64,000 bases of DNA from NCBI GenBank assembly GCA_003290165.1, contig QNQO01008320.1, forward strand, positions 62,001 through 126,000. The letters run 5' to 3'. This document shows, piece after piece, positions 45,771 through 57,320 of the stretch. The first letter of the stretch is position 1; every line of letters begins with the position of its first letter. Under the pieces are notes generated by a model, which did not search any database, was not told where the DNA came from, and saw nothing but the letters and a program-made list of their open reading frames with translations. The translations under genes and the position numbers were made by a program. The DNA is from Berberis thunbergii. Lineage: Eukaryota > Streptophyta > Magnoliopsida > Ranunculales > Berberidaceae.

Positions 45771-46901
45771 TAGGGCTGAACAAAAAAACCGAAAAACCAA
45801 TTAAACCGACCGAACCAATCAAAATCGAACCGATCGGTTTGGATTTAAAATCGGTTTCGGATTGGTTTGGTTTGATACATTTTGAAACCGATAGGGTCGG
45901 TTCGATTTTCGGCTTGTAAGCGATTTTAACCAAAAAAATCGAACCGATACCTATGTATATATAGTAAATTTTATTTATATTATTCTTAATTTAAATCTCT
46001 CTCTCCCTTAACTCTTTCTCGGTTCCAGTGTAATTTCATCTAGAAAGCGGAAGGTAGTGTAGATGTATGAAGGAGAGACCGAGATACAGAAAGAGATTTG
46101 GGGTCGAAGGAGAAATCACTCCCACTCGAAGGCGAAATCTCCCACTCACAATCACTCCCACTCGGTCACCGACACTGCAAAATACAGAGAGAGATACAGA
46201 AAGGTGACCGAGATACAGAGAGAGATCGAGGGAGAGAGACCACACAGGGGAGAGGAAGGACGCAAGGAGAAATCTCCGTCTTTCTGTCTCTCCTTCCGAC
46301 CAAATCTCCGCCTTCTCTTCGGCTTTTCATCAAACACTCACTCTGTGGGTTCGATTTGTTCGCTTATCTTCGTCTCTCTGTCTAACCTCTCTACCCTTTC
46401 TTCTTTTCTCCATCTCGGTTTGAAATCTCTCTTTCTTTGTGTGTGTGTTTTGTACGAAAAAGGTATCTGCTCCGTGTGGTGAATGCAGTAATGAACACAG
46501 AGACTTTCTTCTTAATTGCTCAACACAACCTCACTGTAGTTGGAAGGGATGGTTCCTACATAAAGCCTCTGAAAACCAACTTCATCATGATAACTCCTGG
46601 ACAAACCATGGACATCCTAGTTGAAGCTGACCAACCCCTCGGCAAATACTACATGGCCGCTCGGCCTTACGCAAGTGCAGTTGTTGTTGCAGTTTTTCAA
46701 TTCGATTGGAGGAATTATAGGGTAAGTTTCTTTTTCTTTCTTCTTCTTGATATTCTTGAATGGTAATTGGTCTCTAATACATTCTCAAAAGAATTCACAT
46801 TTTGGGTTTTGGTTCGGTTTCGGTTTACATAAATCAATAGGTGGTTCGGTTTCGGTTGAAAAAAACAAAACCGATACTAGTCGGTTCGGTTTTCAGCCCT
46901 A
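45771..46901 (+). mobile_element. hAT element carrying a laccase exon
   Basis: TIR TAGGGCTGAA / TTCAGCCCTA with the 8-bp target duplication CAAAGTTG (45763-45770 and 46902-46909). Subterminal regions repeat AACCGA/TCGGTTCGG words. No transposase is present. The interior is a CT-rich block (45990-46440) followed by a laccase exon. The unoccupied site is preserved in unit 1 near 45055. Confidence 0.95.
46461..46721 (+). pseudogene. Laccase exon fragment captured by hAT
   Basis: Laccases are apoplastic multicopper oxidases used in lignin polymerisation. This single exon encodes part of the second cupredoxin domain: YLLRVVNAVMNTETFF, IAQHNLTVVGRDGSYIKPL, ITPGQTMDILVEADQPLGKYYMAARPYASA. It follows an acceptor-like AG and ends at a GGTAAG donor near 46722. 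The first ~90 residues match the family well; the last ~10 (VAVFQFDWRNY) diverge. No copper-ligand histidine lies in this segment, and the rest of the gene is absent, so no enzyme can be made. The open frame and preserved splice signals suggest capture from genomic DNA. Confidence 0.92.
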
Positions 46902-47085
46902 CAAAGTTGTAAGAAGGTTTTGGACTTTTACATATAAGAAGAGGATGATAAGTTCGGGGTGCACTTAAATTTTTGGATGGTGATAGATGTCAAAAACTAT
47001 TTTGTTTTGTATAGAAAAAATTTAAAAATTTTGATCGTATTTTAAATTAAATAATATAAATTATGTATTTTAATCTCTTAAATGA

Positions 47086-47426
47086 TATATAAAAAGTCTC
47101 ACATGACTTGTAGTGTTATATAAATTGTATATTAAATAAGAATCAATCACATAGCAAAATTTTAATATTAAAATAATATTATAACATGTTAAAATATATA
47201 AAATTAAAATTATTTTTTATTGAGAAAATTTTGACATTCGGATTTTGAAATATTTTTTGATAAGTTTAAAATAAAAAATATTCGATAAAATTTTGACATA
47301 TTTCAAGATTGATTATACCGCACTATCATGGGGCTAAATAATAAATTGAGTTTTAAATAGGGACCATTCAGTTTTCTGGTAGAAGTACAATTCGGGATAT
47401 TTGTGTTACAAATCTCAAGCCAACGA
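47086..47426. other. AT-rich intergenic sequence
   Basis: Very AT-rich, with no gene or terminal repeat recognised. Confidence 0.6.
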
Positions 47427-47437
47427 TACGGTTTCAA

Positions 47438-50056
47438 GAAGATCTAGCTCGCCTGGGTGGTTGCCTGGACGCTCCTTGGCACGTGCGCCTGGGAGGGTTC
47501 AAGGCACGTGCATGATGAAAATTGGAGGGAGTTTCAGCAACATCTATTTTTTCCCCAATTTCGATTTTGGTTTATCCTCCCTCCCCATCGAAGAAGAAAA
47601 CCAAGAGAAACCATTGGTTCCATCGCATCCTCCCTCCCCATCGAAGAAGAAGCTCCATCGCATCCTCCCTCACCATCGTCGACTCCACCGAGAGAAGAAG
47701 CTCCCCATCGCACGAAGAAACCAGAGAATGTAAGATCTAGGGTTTTTGGCTTCATTTCTTCTTGTGGGGTTCTAGATCTAGGGTTTAATAGAACTACAAA
47801 TTTGAGAAATTAAAGTTCATATTGCAAGTTTGATTTCCACTTTATTTTGGTTTGATTGAGTCTTCTGTTCTTCATGATGGAGAGTTCAAAGTATGTTTTC
47901 TTTGAGGTAAAGTCCTTGCAAGGTATTGTTGGTCTGATTTCTATCAAAGTATGTTGTTTTATACATAGTGACTCTTGATTCCATTTTGATAGTGATCTGT
48001 GATATAATGGAAGTGATCTGTGATATAATAGGAGATGTACCTATTTAGGTGCATTGCCTTTACTTGTTTGCTATATCTCTTCCACCCTGGATTCAGTTAA
48101 AAAGTCTTATTTGATTGATTTCTAGACTTAAAGATGAAATGGGGTTCTTCAATCTTTAGCCTAAATGGGAAGATTGAACTCAGGAACTAGGTTAATGGCA
48201 TCACTTGATTGATTAAGTAACTAATTTTGTTTGATCTCTAGTATTAAAATTGGCAACAAGTGTTTTCGAGTTGGAAACTGGGTTAATGTGAAACTTTGCT
48301 TTGAATTCATGCTCATTTCTTTGTAGTTCAATGAATTAAGAGATTGATGTAATTGTTGGTGTATTTTCATATGATTTTAGATAATATGGTAAATGGAATT
48401 GAATTGTGTGACTGTTGTAAGGTTTGGCTTGTTATGCATCTTGCTTGATATGTTCATTTTCCAGAATGAGTGTTGTTGTTACTTGAAAAGAGCATTCTGT
48501 CGAAATAGAACTACATGGTTTTCTTTCGAGGTTGCCTCATTATTGTCTATCTTCTTCATTTCTTTCAGAACTTTCTAAGATCTATTATTGTTGAACATCT
48601 CATTATACTAGCTCGCATCTAGTATCGGCACCGTTTTCTCGAATAGTTTACAAAAATGTCTTTTGAAAATCTTGTTTTATTTACAGTAGTGTATTCTTTT
48701 GAAAATCTTGGGTAGTGTTTCTTTATATGGTTCTATTTCGACAGAATGCTCTTTTCAAGTAACAACAAGATTTTCAAAAGAATACACTACTGTAAATAAA
48801 ACAAGATTTTCAAAAGACATTTCTGTAAACTATTCGAGAGAACGGTGCCGATACTAGGTGCGAGCTAGTATAACGAGATGCTCAACAAGAATAGATCTTA
48901 GAAAGTTTTGAAAGAAATGAAGAAGATAAACAATAATGAGGCAGGCCTGAAAGAAAACCATGTAGTTCTATTTCGACAGAATGCTCTTTTCAAGTAACAA
49001 CAACACTCATTCTGAAAAAGGAACATATCAAGCAAGATGCATAGCAAGCCAAACCTTACAACATTCACACAATTCAATTCCATTTACCATATTATCTAAA
49101 ATCATATGAAAATACACCAACAATTACATCAATCTCTTAATTCATTGAACTACAAAGAAATGAGCATGATCTCAAAGCAAAGTTTAACATTAACCCAGTT
49201 TCCAACTCGAAAACACTTGTTGCCAATTTTAGTACTAGAGATCAAACAAAATTAATTAATCAATCAATCAAGTGATGCCATTAACCTAGTTCTTGACTTC
49301 AATCTTCCCATTTGGGCTAAAGATTGAAGAACCCCATTTCAGCTTTAAGTCCAGAAATCAATCAAATAAAACTTTTTAACTGAATCTAGGGTGGAAGAGA
49401 TATAGCAAACAAGTTAAGGCAATGCACCTAAATAGGTACATCTCCCATTATATCACAAATCACTTCCATTATATCACTGATCACTATCAAAATGGAATCA
49501 AGAGTCACTATCTATAAAACAACATAATTTGATAGAAATCAGACCAATAATACCTTGCATGGACTTTACCTCAAAGAAAACATACTTTGAACTCTTCATC
49601 ATGAAGAACGGAAGACTCAATCAAACCAAAAGAAAGTGGAAATCAAACTTGCAATATGAACTTTAATTTCTCAAATTTGTAGTTCTATTAAACCCTAGAT
49701 CTAGATCTAGAACCCCATAAGAAGAGATCAAGAAGAAATGAAGCCATACCTTCTCTGGTTTCTTCGTGCGATGGGGAGCTTCTTCTCTCGGGGAAGTCGA
49801 TGATGGTGAAGGAGGATGAGATGGAGCTTCTTCTTCGATGGGGAGGGAGGATGTGATGGAACCAATGGTTTCTCTTGGTTTTCTTCTTCGATGGGGCGAG
49901 AGGATAAACCAAAATCGAAATTGGGGAAAAAATTGATGCTGCTGAAACTCCCTCCAATTTTCATCATGCACGTGCCTTGGACCCTCCCAAGCACACGTGC
50001 CAAGGAGCATCCAGGCAGCCACCTAGGCGCGCCTCCCAGGCTAGCTAGAATTTCTC
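47438..50056. mobile_element. 2.6-kb foldback (long inverted repeat), Mutator-like
   Basis: Two arms of ~1.28 kb (47438-48709 and about 48766-50056) are near-perfect reverse complements around a ~56-bp loop. The outer ends read GAAGATCTAGCTCGCCTGGG on the left and CCAGGCTAGCTAGAATTTCTC on the right. An 11-bp direct repeat TACGGTTTCAA flanks them (47427-47437 and 50057-50067), as in Mutator-like elements. Each arm has a promoter/first-exon-like CATCGAAGAAGAAG repeat block, but no recognisable protein domain. Corresponding open frames on the two strands are mirror images. Confidence 0.88.
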
Positions 50057-50067
50057 TACGGTTTCAA

Positions 50068-50404
50068 TACAAAAACTTAAAAACATGAGGGGACCAATAG
50101 TTGGGTCTGTGGTCCTGTGGCAGAATTCAAAATTTAGAAAGGGATTGTGAGTTTCTTGGTGCCTATAACTCGCCATTTTAATATACAAATGACCAATGTT
50201 AGTGAGTCCAAGGTACTGTTGGTCAGCCGTTGATAGCGTTGGTCAGTCGCATAGAGTGTTGGTCAGCCGTTAGGAACCAGATCCAGTGTAAGTCGCCAAG
50301 GTGAGCGCCGAGCGAGATCTAGGTTAGGTGGTCCCACTCAGATGGTCCAGCTGTAGGTGGTCCGAGTACAGTGTTCCTACCCATCCTTGTAGAAAACTGA
50401 AAAG
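50068..50404. other. Left border region of the pararetrovirus insertion
   Basis: Contains three short tandem copies of GTTGGTCAGCCG-like sequence (50218-50270) followed by GC-richer sequence up to the first viral ATG. The exact left border of viral sequence is not resolved. No tRNA-Met primer site is seen. Confidence 0.5.
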
Positions 50405-52447
50405 ATGTCTTTGTTTTCAAGATTTTCCAGAACTTCTAGTTCTAGGTCAAACAGTTTACCAACCAAAATGGAAGGTAGAATTTTTGAAATTGAACAAGAT
50501 TTACAAAACTGGTCTATACCAGTAATACCCCAAAAGGAAATTTATGAGATTTCCAAATCAGTGTTTTCACAAAAAACTGAAGATTTAATCAGTATTGTCT
50601 AACAGATAGTACCGATCAATAAATTTTTAGATTCAAAACAACTCCTTTGTTCTCAAACAATCCAATCTTTAATTAAAGAGAAATACAAATATATCCACTT
50701 TGGATTAATTCAAATAGCCCTAAAACCTTTAACAAGGTTAGGACTCGATACTTGTGCCTTAGTTGCTCTTCGCGACTGTAGACACAATAAGTTTAGTGAT
50801 TCTCTGCTTGGAATTGCAGAGTCTTCACTCTCCATGGGTCCATTTTATTTTAACTGTTACCCTGACTTCTCTGTGTCTCTTAGTGATCAACATATCCTCG
50901 AGACACTTACCCTCAATATTCAGACCTCTGGCTTTGACATGGCAGAAGGTTCTGAACCCTTTGCTTTGATTTATAAGATCACCTATAAAGCAATGAAAAC
51001 TCAATTAAGGCCTCGTGCCCTTCATTCAGATGACAGAGGACACACAATCCTCTTTGAAGTAAATGACCAGAAAACCAATGTAATCGTACCCAGAACGATT
51101 CAATGGGATCAGGTCACTCTCCCTGAATCCTAGATCATTGAAGGAGTTTCAAACCCTAAGAAACTTCCTCCAAGTCAGATTGACAGAATCCTATCTTTCC
51201 CAGATGGGTCTGTTGAACTAAGATTCAGTGATGTCAGAGTCACAACTCTTGACCCTTCTAAGTTTGCTTCTGGACGAAGATCTGAATCTTCCTTCAGAAC
51301 AGCTCCAACTAGACTTCCTTCTAGGGTTTCTACTCCTGAAGAAATCCCTAATCTCCAATTAAGGAATATTAGGACCAACCCTAATTATCCTCAAATTCCT
51401 CAACCTATCTATAACCAAAATGAAGTTCCTGAACCTTCAGAAGCAAATCAATCACCCACACAATCTGAAATGGAATTTCAGATTCCTAGGGTTCAATGTT
51501 TAACAACAAATTTCACACTTGATAAAGAAAAAATCAAACAAGACTTCTTGTCTCCAGAAAATGATGAAAGAAGAGAAAAGTTCATTGCCCAAACAACTGA
51601 GTCAGAACGCAAAGAACTTAGCAAATCCTTCTATGCATGCTGTGAAGAATTGAAATCAAATCTACCCTTTTTAGATTGGTATTTCAATGTTCATATCCCT
51701 CAGATCCATGTGTTAAATGTAACACCTAAAATATGGAATGCAACAGACAAGAAAACTGTGAGAGCAATGCTACCTCCCATGGCAGATCTCCAGTTTAAAG
51801 TCTCAAACCAAAATTATATTGCTTCTCCTTTTTCTCATCAAACTGACGACTATGTTAGTACTCTTATTCATCAGAATAATTATACTAATCTTTTGTTATC
51901 TGAACTTGGTGAAAAATTTGTACAAGACCAGCTTGTAACAAACGAGCTAAAGAAGAAGCAATTAGAAGAAAAAGTAAGCAAAGAATAGGAACTAAAGAAA
52001 CATAATGTTTTCTTTCAAATTTCTGATCCTTTAGCGCCAAACGCATTTTCTTCTAAAACAAATTTATTAAAAGAAATCGATGCCAAATTAGATGCTCTAA
52101 AATTGGATTCAAGATTAAAAATCAATACACTGTCTCATCCAGCCATGACTGACTGTGATTCAGACATTAGTGCTGATTTTGATCCAATGTCTGAATTGGA
52201 TACGTTAAATTATATCCCTTATCAGGCGAATCCCATTAGACATGCTAAGACAGCATCAAAAACTCCAAAATGGAAAAATCCTATGCCAACATCTAGGAAT
52301 TTCTATCCTAGACCTTCATTCCCTGATATGCAGTTTGAAGAAAAAATCTTCAAACCTTTGGATCTTTTTCCACAAAAGAATTGTATATCTGGAATATTGA
52401 TGGTATTAGTGAAGATGCAATTCTTTAGCTTACTCAAGAAATGGTGA
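50405..52447 (+). pseudogene. Pararetrovirus ORF1, movement protein and following region
   Basis: The 30K-type movement protein lets plant viruses pass through plasmodesmata. One frame, starting at the ATG at 50405, runs through this block with in-frame stops at 50600, 51131 and 51986. Family-like blocks are HFGLIQIALKPLTRLGLDT, CALVALRDCRHNKF and GPFYFNCYPDFSVSLSD. The region after 51470 is charged and probably links to the capsid domain (FLDWYFNVHIPQIHV; a Lys-rich heptad stretch near 51950). Reading moves to another frame around 52380-52440. Confidence 0.82.
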
Positions 52448-54268
52448 TGATGACTTCTACTCATCGAGCAGAAGGTAAAGATGATCATACCATTGCATCT
52501 ATCATTATTCAAGGATTTTCAGGATTATTAAAAGGATGGTGGGATAACTATCTCACAACTGATGGAAAAACAGAAATTTTATTTGCAAAGAAAATTGGTC
52601 CTGATGGACTGCCCATCAAGGTAGAAGACAACTTTATTCCAGACAGTGTACCTACCTTAATTCAAAGTATTCTTAGACATTTCTTAGGAAATCCTAATGA
52701 ATATCAAGGTAAAGCAAAGGATTTGCTTATGTCTCATAATGTCCTACTCTGAGTCATTTTAGATATTATAAAGATATCTTTATGAAAAGAGTAATGTTTC
52801 AGACCGATGCAGCAAATCCATTCTGGAAAAGGAAATTCATTTCAGGTCTTCCTGAAATCTTTGCTGAAACTGTTCGAACTAAGCTCCAAGAACAGCATGG
52901 TGGTGATATACATTATGAACTGCTCACATTTGGTGATTTAATAGCGTTTATTAATAAATGCGCTCTTCAAATTTGTAATGATTTAAAATTAAAAAAACAA
53001 TTAAAGAAACAACACATTTATGGACCTAAAAACTTAGGTGATTTCTGCCAACAATATGGGTTTGATGAGTTCAGATATCCAGCCCATCTGACTTCCAGAC
53101 AGAAATATCGGTCAAATCCGGCCCGTCAATTTAAAAAGAAAAAGCCCTATGGCCCAAAGCCCGCTAAACCACTTGAACAGTACTATAGCAAGCCCAAGAA
53201 ACATGGGACTCATAAGTCCAAACCCTTTAAGAAAGACTCCACTTCAAAGCCTGTCTGCTTTAAGTGTGGTCAGCCCGACCATTATGCAAAACAGTGCAGA
53301 ACGGCCCAAAAGATCCAAGCCCTGGACATTCCCAAACAAATGAAACATATGTTTCTTAATTGTCTGATCGATTCAGACTCTGATTCCTCTGAATCAGAAC
53401 TACAGATGAATAACTTGAATTATTCTTCTGATTCTTCTGAACAATCATGTGATTGTGCTCCTGGTGCATGCTTATGCCACCTTTCAGCGAAACCCAAAAT
53501 CAATATGTTATCACAAAATAAGCAGTCACAAATATTGCTTGATTTTGTAGATAAAATTGATGATCCTCAAACAAAAACTGAATATCTTCAACATATAAAG
53601 AATTCAATCTCACAAACGAAACCTCCTCCTGATGTGATCACCTCTTTTTATGATCACAGAGAAATCATTAGAAGGTTTAACCAAACAAAAGCCAGTGCTT
53701 CTCCTGTTAGTCTTGCAGACTTACAGCATGAAGTTAACAATCTGAAAAAAGAAATTAATCAGTTAAAACAACATCAAAATTTAACTGACCTTCAAATTCA
53801 AATGTTACAAGAAAATCAATTTCCCGCTCTTTCTGAAAAAGAAGATGAAGCTTTAACTCCTGTTATCCCTTCTCAACAACCTTCTTCTTCAAAACAGAAA
53901 CAAGCTGATTTCCTTTGCAATTTAAACAAAAAACAAGTTAATCCACATATTGTTACCATCCAAAAATGGTATGTGGCTATCACTTTAAATATTTATAATG
54001 AAACAAGCATATCAGTAATTGCCTTGATAGATTCAGGGGCTGATATGAATTGTATTCAAGAAGGTATTGTACCTGTACAATACTTTAAACAAACTGCTCA
54101 AAGTCTGTACACTACAGATAATTCCAAACTTCAAATAGCTTTTAAATTAACAAATGCCCATATCTGCAAGCAGAATATTTGCATTAAGCAACATTTCCTT
54201 CTTGTTAAAAATATGGAACAAAAGATGATTTTAGGTACACCTTTTATTATGCAATTTCTCCTTTTTCT
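52441..54268 (+). pseudogene. Pararetrovirus ORF1, capsid, zinc knuckle and aspartic protease
   Basis: Two frames, 52441-52752 and 52782-54268, with a shift between them near 52752-52782. The first carries GFSGLLKGWWDNYLT, typical of the capsid domain. The second includes FWKRKFISGLPEIFAETV, a Lys/Pro-rich basic stretch, and the CCHC knuckle CFKCGQPDHYAKQC at 53256-53297. A Ser/Asp/Glu-rich segment and a heptad-rich stretch follow. The protease active site is ALIDSGADMN (DSG at 54030-54038), with MILGTPF downstream. A further frameshift near 54240-54270 separates protease from reverse transcriptase. Confidence 0.9.
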
Positions 54269-55894
54269 GTGTCTAAACAAGGGATTTCAACTACCTTACT
54301 TGGTACTAAGGTTGAATTTCCATTCTTGTTTAAATCAGAAGTTTATGAACTTAACCAAGTATCTAAACAAAAGTTTTTGAATCGTTTAATCTGCAAACAA
54401 CAGCAGTTAAACTTTCTTAAACAAGAAATTGAATATAAACGAGTAGCTGATCAAATCAGTGAACCTAAAATTCAATCTCAAATCATTCAATACCAAAAAC
54501 ATTTGCAAGATAAACTCTGTTCTAATCTTCCTAATGCATTTTGGTACAGATCTCAACATGTGGTTCGTCTTCCTTATGAGCCAGGTTTTGATGAAAGAAA
54601 AATTCCCACTAAAGCTCGCCCTATTCAAATGAATAGCGAACTAATGGAATTCTGTAAACAAGAAATTCAATCTTTAAAAGAAAAACGACTCATCCGAGAT
54701 TCTAAATCTCCTTGGAGTTCTGCCGCTTTCTATGTTAATAAAAATGCAGAACTTGAACGAGGTAGCCCTCGTCTTGTAATAAATTATAAACCGTTAAATC
54801 AGGTTCTTCAATGGATTCGTTATCCAATTCCATCTCAGCGAGATCTTCTGAAGAGATTACACAACGCTTGTGTCTTCTCTAAGTTTGACCTTAAATCTGG
54901 ATTTTTGCAAATCCAGGTTCATCCCAAGGATCGGTATAAAACTGCTTTTAATGTCCCCTTTGGACATTACGAGTGGAATGTTATGCCATTCGGTCTCAAG
55001 AATGCTCCTAGTGAGTTCCAGAATATCATGAATGATATTCTATCCCAATTCTCGCAGTTCACCATTGTGTATATCGATGATATACTGGTGTTCTCTGATT
55101 CTGTTCCAGCCCACTGGAAACATTTATATCAATTTGAAAATTGTATAAAGAAGAATGGATTGGTTTTATCTCCAACCAAAATCAATTTGTTTCAAACAAA
55201 TGTTAGATTTTTAGGACACAAGATTTTCAATGGGATGATTACCCCAATTTCCAGAACAATTGAATTTGCTGATAAATTTCCAGATGAAATCTGGGATAAA
55301 ACCCAATTACAAAGATTTCTTGGATCTTTAAATTATGTTGCAGATTTTTACCAAGGCCTCCGTGTTTTAATTAAGCCCTTATATAATTGCCTTAAGAAAA
55401 ACCCAGGCCCATGGACTGAAGCCCATACTTCTATAGTCCGCCAAGTCAAAAGTCAAATCAAAAGTCTTCTTTGTCTAGGAATTGCTGATCCCGATGCCTT
55501 TAAAATAGTAGAAACAGATGCGTCCAATCATGGGTATGGTGGTATCCTCAAACAGCGTCTACCTGAGTCTTCTACTATTCAATTAGTCCGATACCATTTT
55601 GGTATTTGGAATTCTACCCAGATGAATTATTCTACGGTCAAAAAAGAAGTTTTAGCGATCGTATTGTGCATCATGAAATTTCAAGATGATTTGATTAATC
55701 AAAAATTTTTATTACAAATTGATTGCCAATCTGCAAAAGACATTTTAACTAAAGATGTTTTAAATTTGGTTTCCAAACAGATTTTCGCCAGATGGCAAGG
55801 TTTGATTTCTGCATTTGATTTTGATATCAAGTATATAAAGGGGAAAGACAATTCACTGGCAGACTTCCTCTCCCGTGAATTCCTCCAAAGATGA
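54269..55894 (+). pseudogene. Pararetrovirus ORF1, reverse transcriptase and RNase H
   Basis: The longest open piece, 541 codons. Reverse transcriptase motifs are in order: WSSAAFYVNK, PRLVINYKPLNQ, FSKFDLKSGFLQIQ, YEWNVMPFGLKNAPSEFQ, and the catalytic YIDDILVFS (YIDD at 55070-55081), then the thumb motif FLGHKI. RNase H has FKIVETDASNHGYGGIL, QIDCQSAKDIL and KGKDNSLADFLSREF, so its acidic residues are kept. No internal stop occurs here, in contrast to the rest of the element. It ends at a TGA overlapping the start of ORF2. Confidence 0.95.
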
Positions 55895-56956
55895 GTTCTT
55901 CTTCTAACTCATCTCCCAAACCCAAATCAAAGGCAAGTTATGCGAAGAAGCCTTCTGCTTCTCCTCAGCCAGCCCCTCTTTCTTATGCTCTCCAATTAAC
56001 CCAGAAATATTCAGCTCTTGCTCAAAACGAAGAGTTGAACTCTCTGGTAAATCTTCCAAAGCCTAACCAGACACCCTTCCAATACATCAACAAGACCAAT
56101 CTAGACTTGTTATGTATGGTTGAACCTCAAGTCAGAGTTCTCATCTCTGATCCCCAAGCAATCTCAAGGCATTTATACTCTCCAGATCAACAATATGAAG
56201 AGTCTGATGCAACCAAAACCAGAGAATTCTATGAATTCATCCTGGTAGACTCTGATTCGATTAGTGTTACTCATCACTATGATGACACTAAGACTCGAAT
56301 CACCTTCTCAAAATGTCAAATTTTCAAAGTTCTGACTGAAGCAGAATGGGGTCAACACAAAGTTCAATGCCAAAGTCCTACCATTTTGGTTCCAACATCA
56401 ATGGTGGAGTTCCTTTGGTCCAGTTATTGAGATCCTTCCTTCTCCTGTTCGTGAAGGATGGAATATCTTCAGAGACAAGTATCAGCCTCCAGATCCTATT
56501 GATCAACAGGTTCTGTCTATCTGGTTCTTTATCCGTTTCAATCTTGCATGGATCCTGTGTTGGGACTATGTCTGTTCCATTCCTGATTCAGCAATCAATC
56601 TGTCCAAAACCAAACCCGCATGGTTATGCCGGCGCTACAAAGTCAAATGGTGGCAACGGTTTGACCACTCGAAAGTCACAAAAGAAGGTGTAACAGCCTT
56701 CTTCTCCAAAAAAGAGGTGTTGTCTACACCAATCGTTCCAGTTCCAACTGGTCTTCCTTCAGAATCATCCTCCAACGTCAAACAGTTGAAGCATCAGATT
56801 CTACAAAAGATTATGACCAAGCCAACCAGAGCTCAGCTTATCGAAACTCTATCTCAGATATGTTCAGATGAAGCTGATGAAGCTGAAGAAGATGATCAAA
56901 CAGTTGATCTCAATGAAGATGACTGCTATGGAGTCATCGATCCTCAAGATTTGTAA
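55891..56956 (+). pseudogene. Pararetrovirus ORF2, unknown function, one frameshift
   Basis: Starts at an ATG overlapping the ORF1 stop (ATGA), suggesting coupled or reinitiating translation. The Ser/Pro/Lys-rich N-terminus is followed by a conserved-looking region (FYEFILVDSDSISVTHHYDD, TRITFSKCQIFKVL). Reading shifts once near 56400-56416. The new frame carries GWNIFRDKYQPPDPIDQQVL, the Trp-rich KPAWLCRRYKVKWWQRF and a strongly acidic C-terminal tail (DEADEAEEDDQTVDLNEDD) to its stop at 56954. Its role is not known to me; a second ORF in this position is typical of florendoviruses. Confidence 0.75.
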
Positions 56957-57269
56957 ATGGACCCCATGTCCATCTTTATCAAGGGCAGCATCTGCCACCT
57001 CCATAGACCAACAACACTGTGTCAACCGACAACCCGACAAGCATCAATTATCTTTTCAAAAGCCTCCGCGTGAAGCTACAATCCTCTCAATTATGCAGCT
57101 ACAGTTAAAGTATCTTCAACAGTATCTGCCGACAGTCAAAAGGTGAACAGTTGAAGCATCTTCAAACAGTCCGCCTCCACTCAATGCAACAAGACAAAAC
57201 AAAGGATAAGCCTCCAGCTCATCCTCCACTCAATGAAGAGCCTTATCTCTTCGTCTCTTCTTTCCTTCT

Positions 57270-57320
57270 CCCCTATCTATAAATAAATGTAAGCTCTTCC
57301 AGAGCAAGACAGACGATTCT
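57270..57320 (+). promoter_or_regulatory. Candidate pregenomic RNA promoter/leader start
   Basis: TATAAATA at 57278-57285 overlaps AATAAA at 57282-57287, in CT-rich sequence downstream of ORF2. This is where caulimovirids place the promoter and polyadenylation signal of the terminally redundant RNA. Inferred from position. Confidence 0.5.

Larger units (their letters stand above)
44856..47085 (+). repeat. Tandem duplication, each unit hit by a different transposon
   Basis: Unit 1 (44856-45565) and unit 2 (45566-47085) both run from TGAAACTTTC, through CCGATGAGGTAAAATGGGGATC, AAATTGATGACAAAGGA and TTCRGGGTGCACTTAAATTTTTG, to TCTCTTAAAT. Unit 1 carries a 150-bp hairpin MITE (45122-45271). Unit 2 carries a hAT (45771-46901) and lacks about 170 bp of the later part. 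Because each unit lacks the other's insertion, both transposons arrived after the duplication. Confidence 0.9.

Noticed and set aside
46063..46385. Open frames of Arg/Glu-rich peptides in the hAT element.
   Set aside because: They derive from GAGAGA/CTCTCT repeats in a promoter-like block and match no domain.
47401..50088. Several open frames of 60-119 residues with CATCGAAGAAG-derived peptides.
   Set aside because: They occur as mirror pairs in the two foldback arms and show no domain; they are by-products of the inverted repeat.
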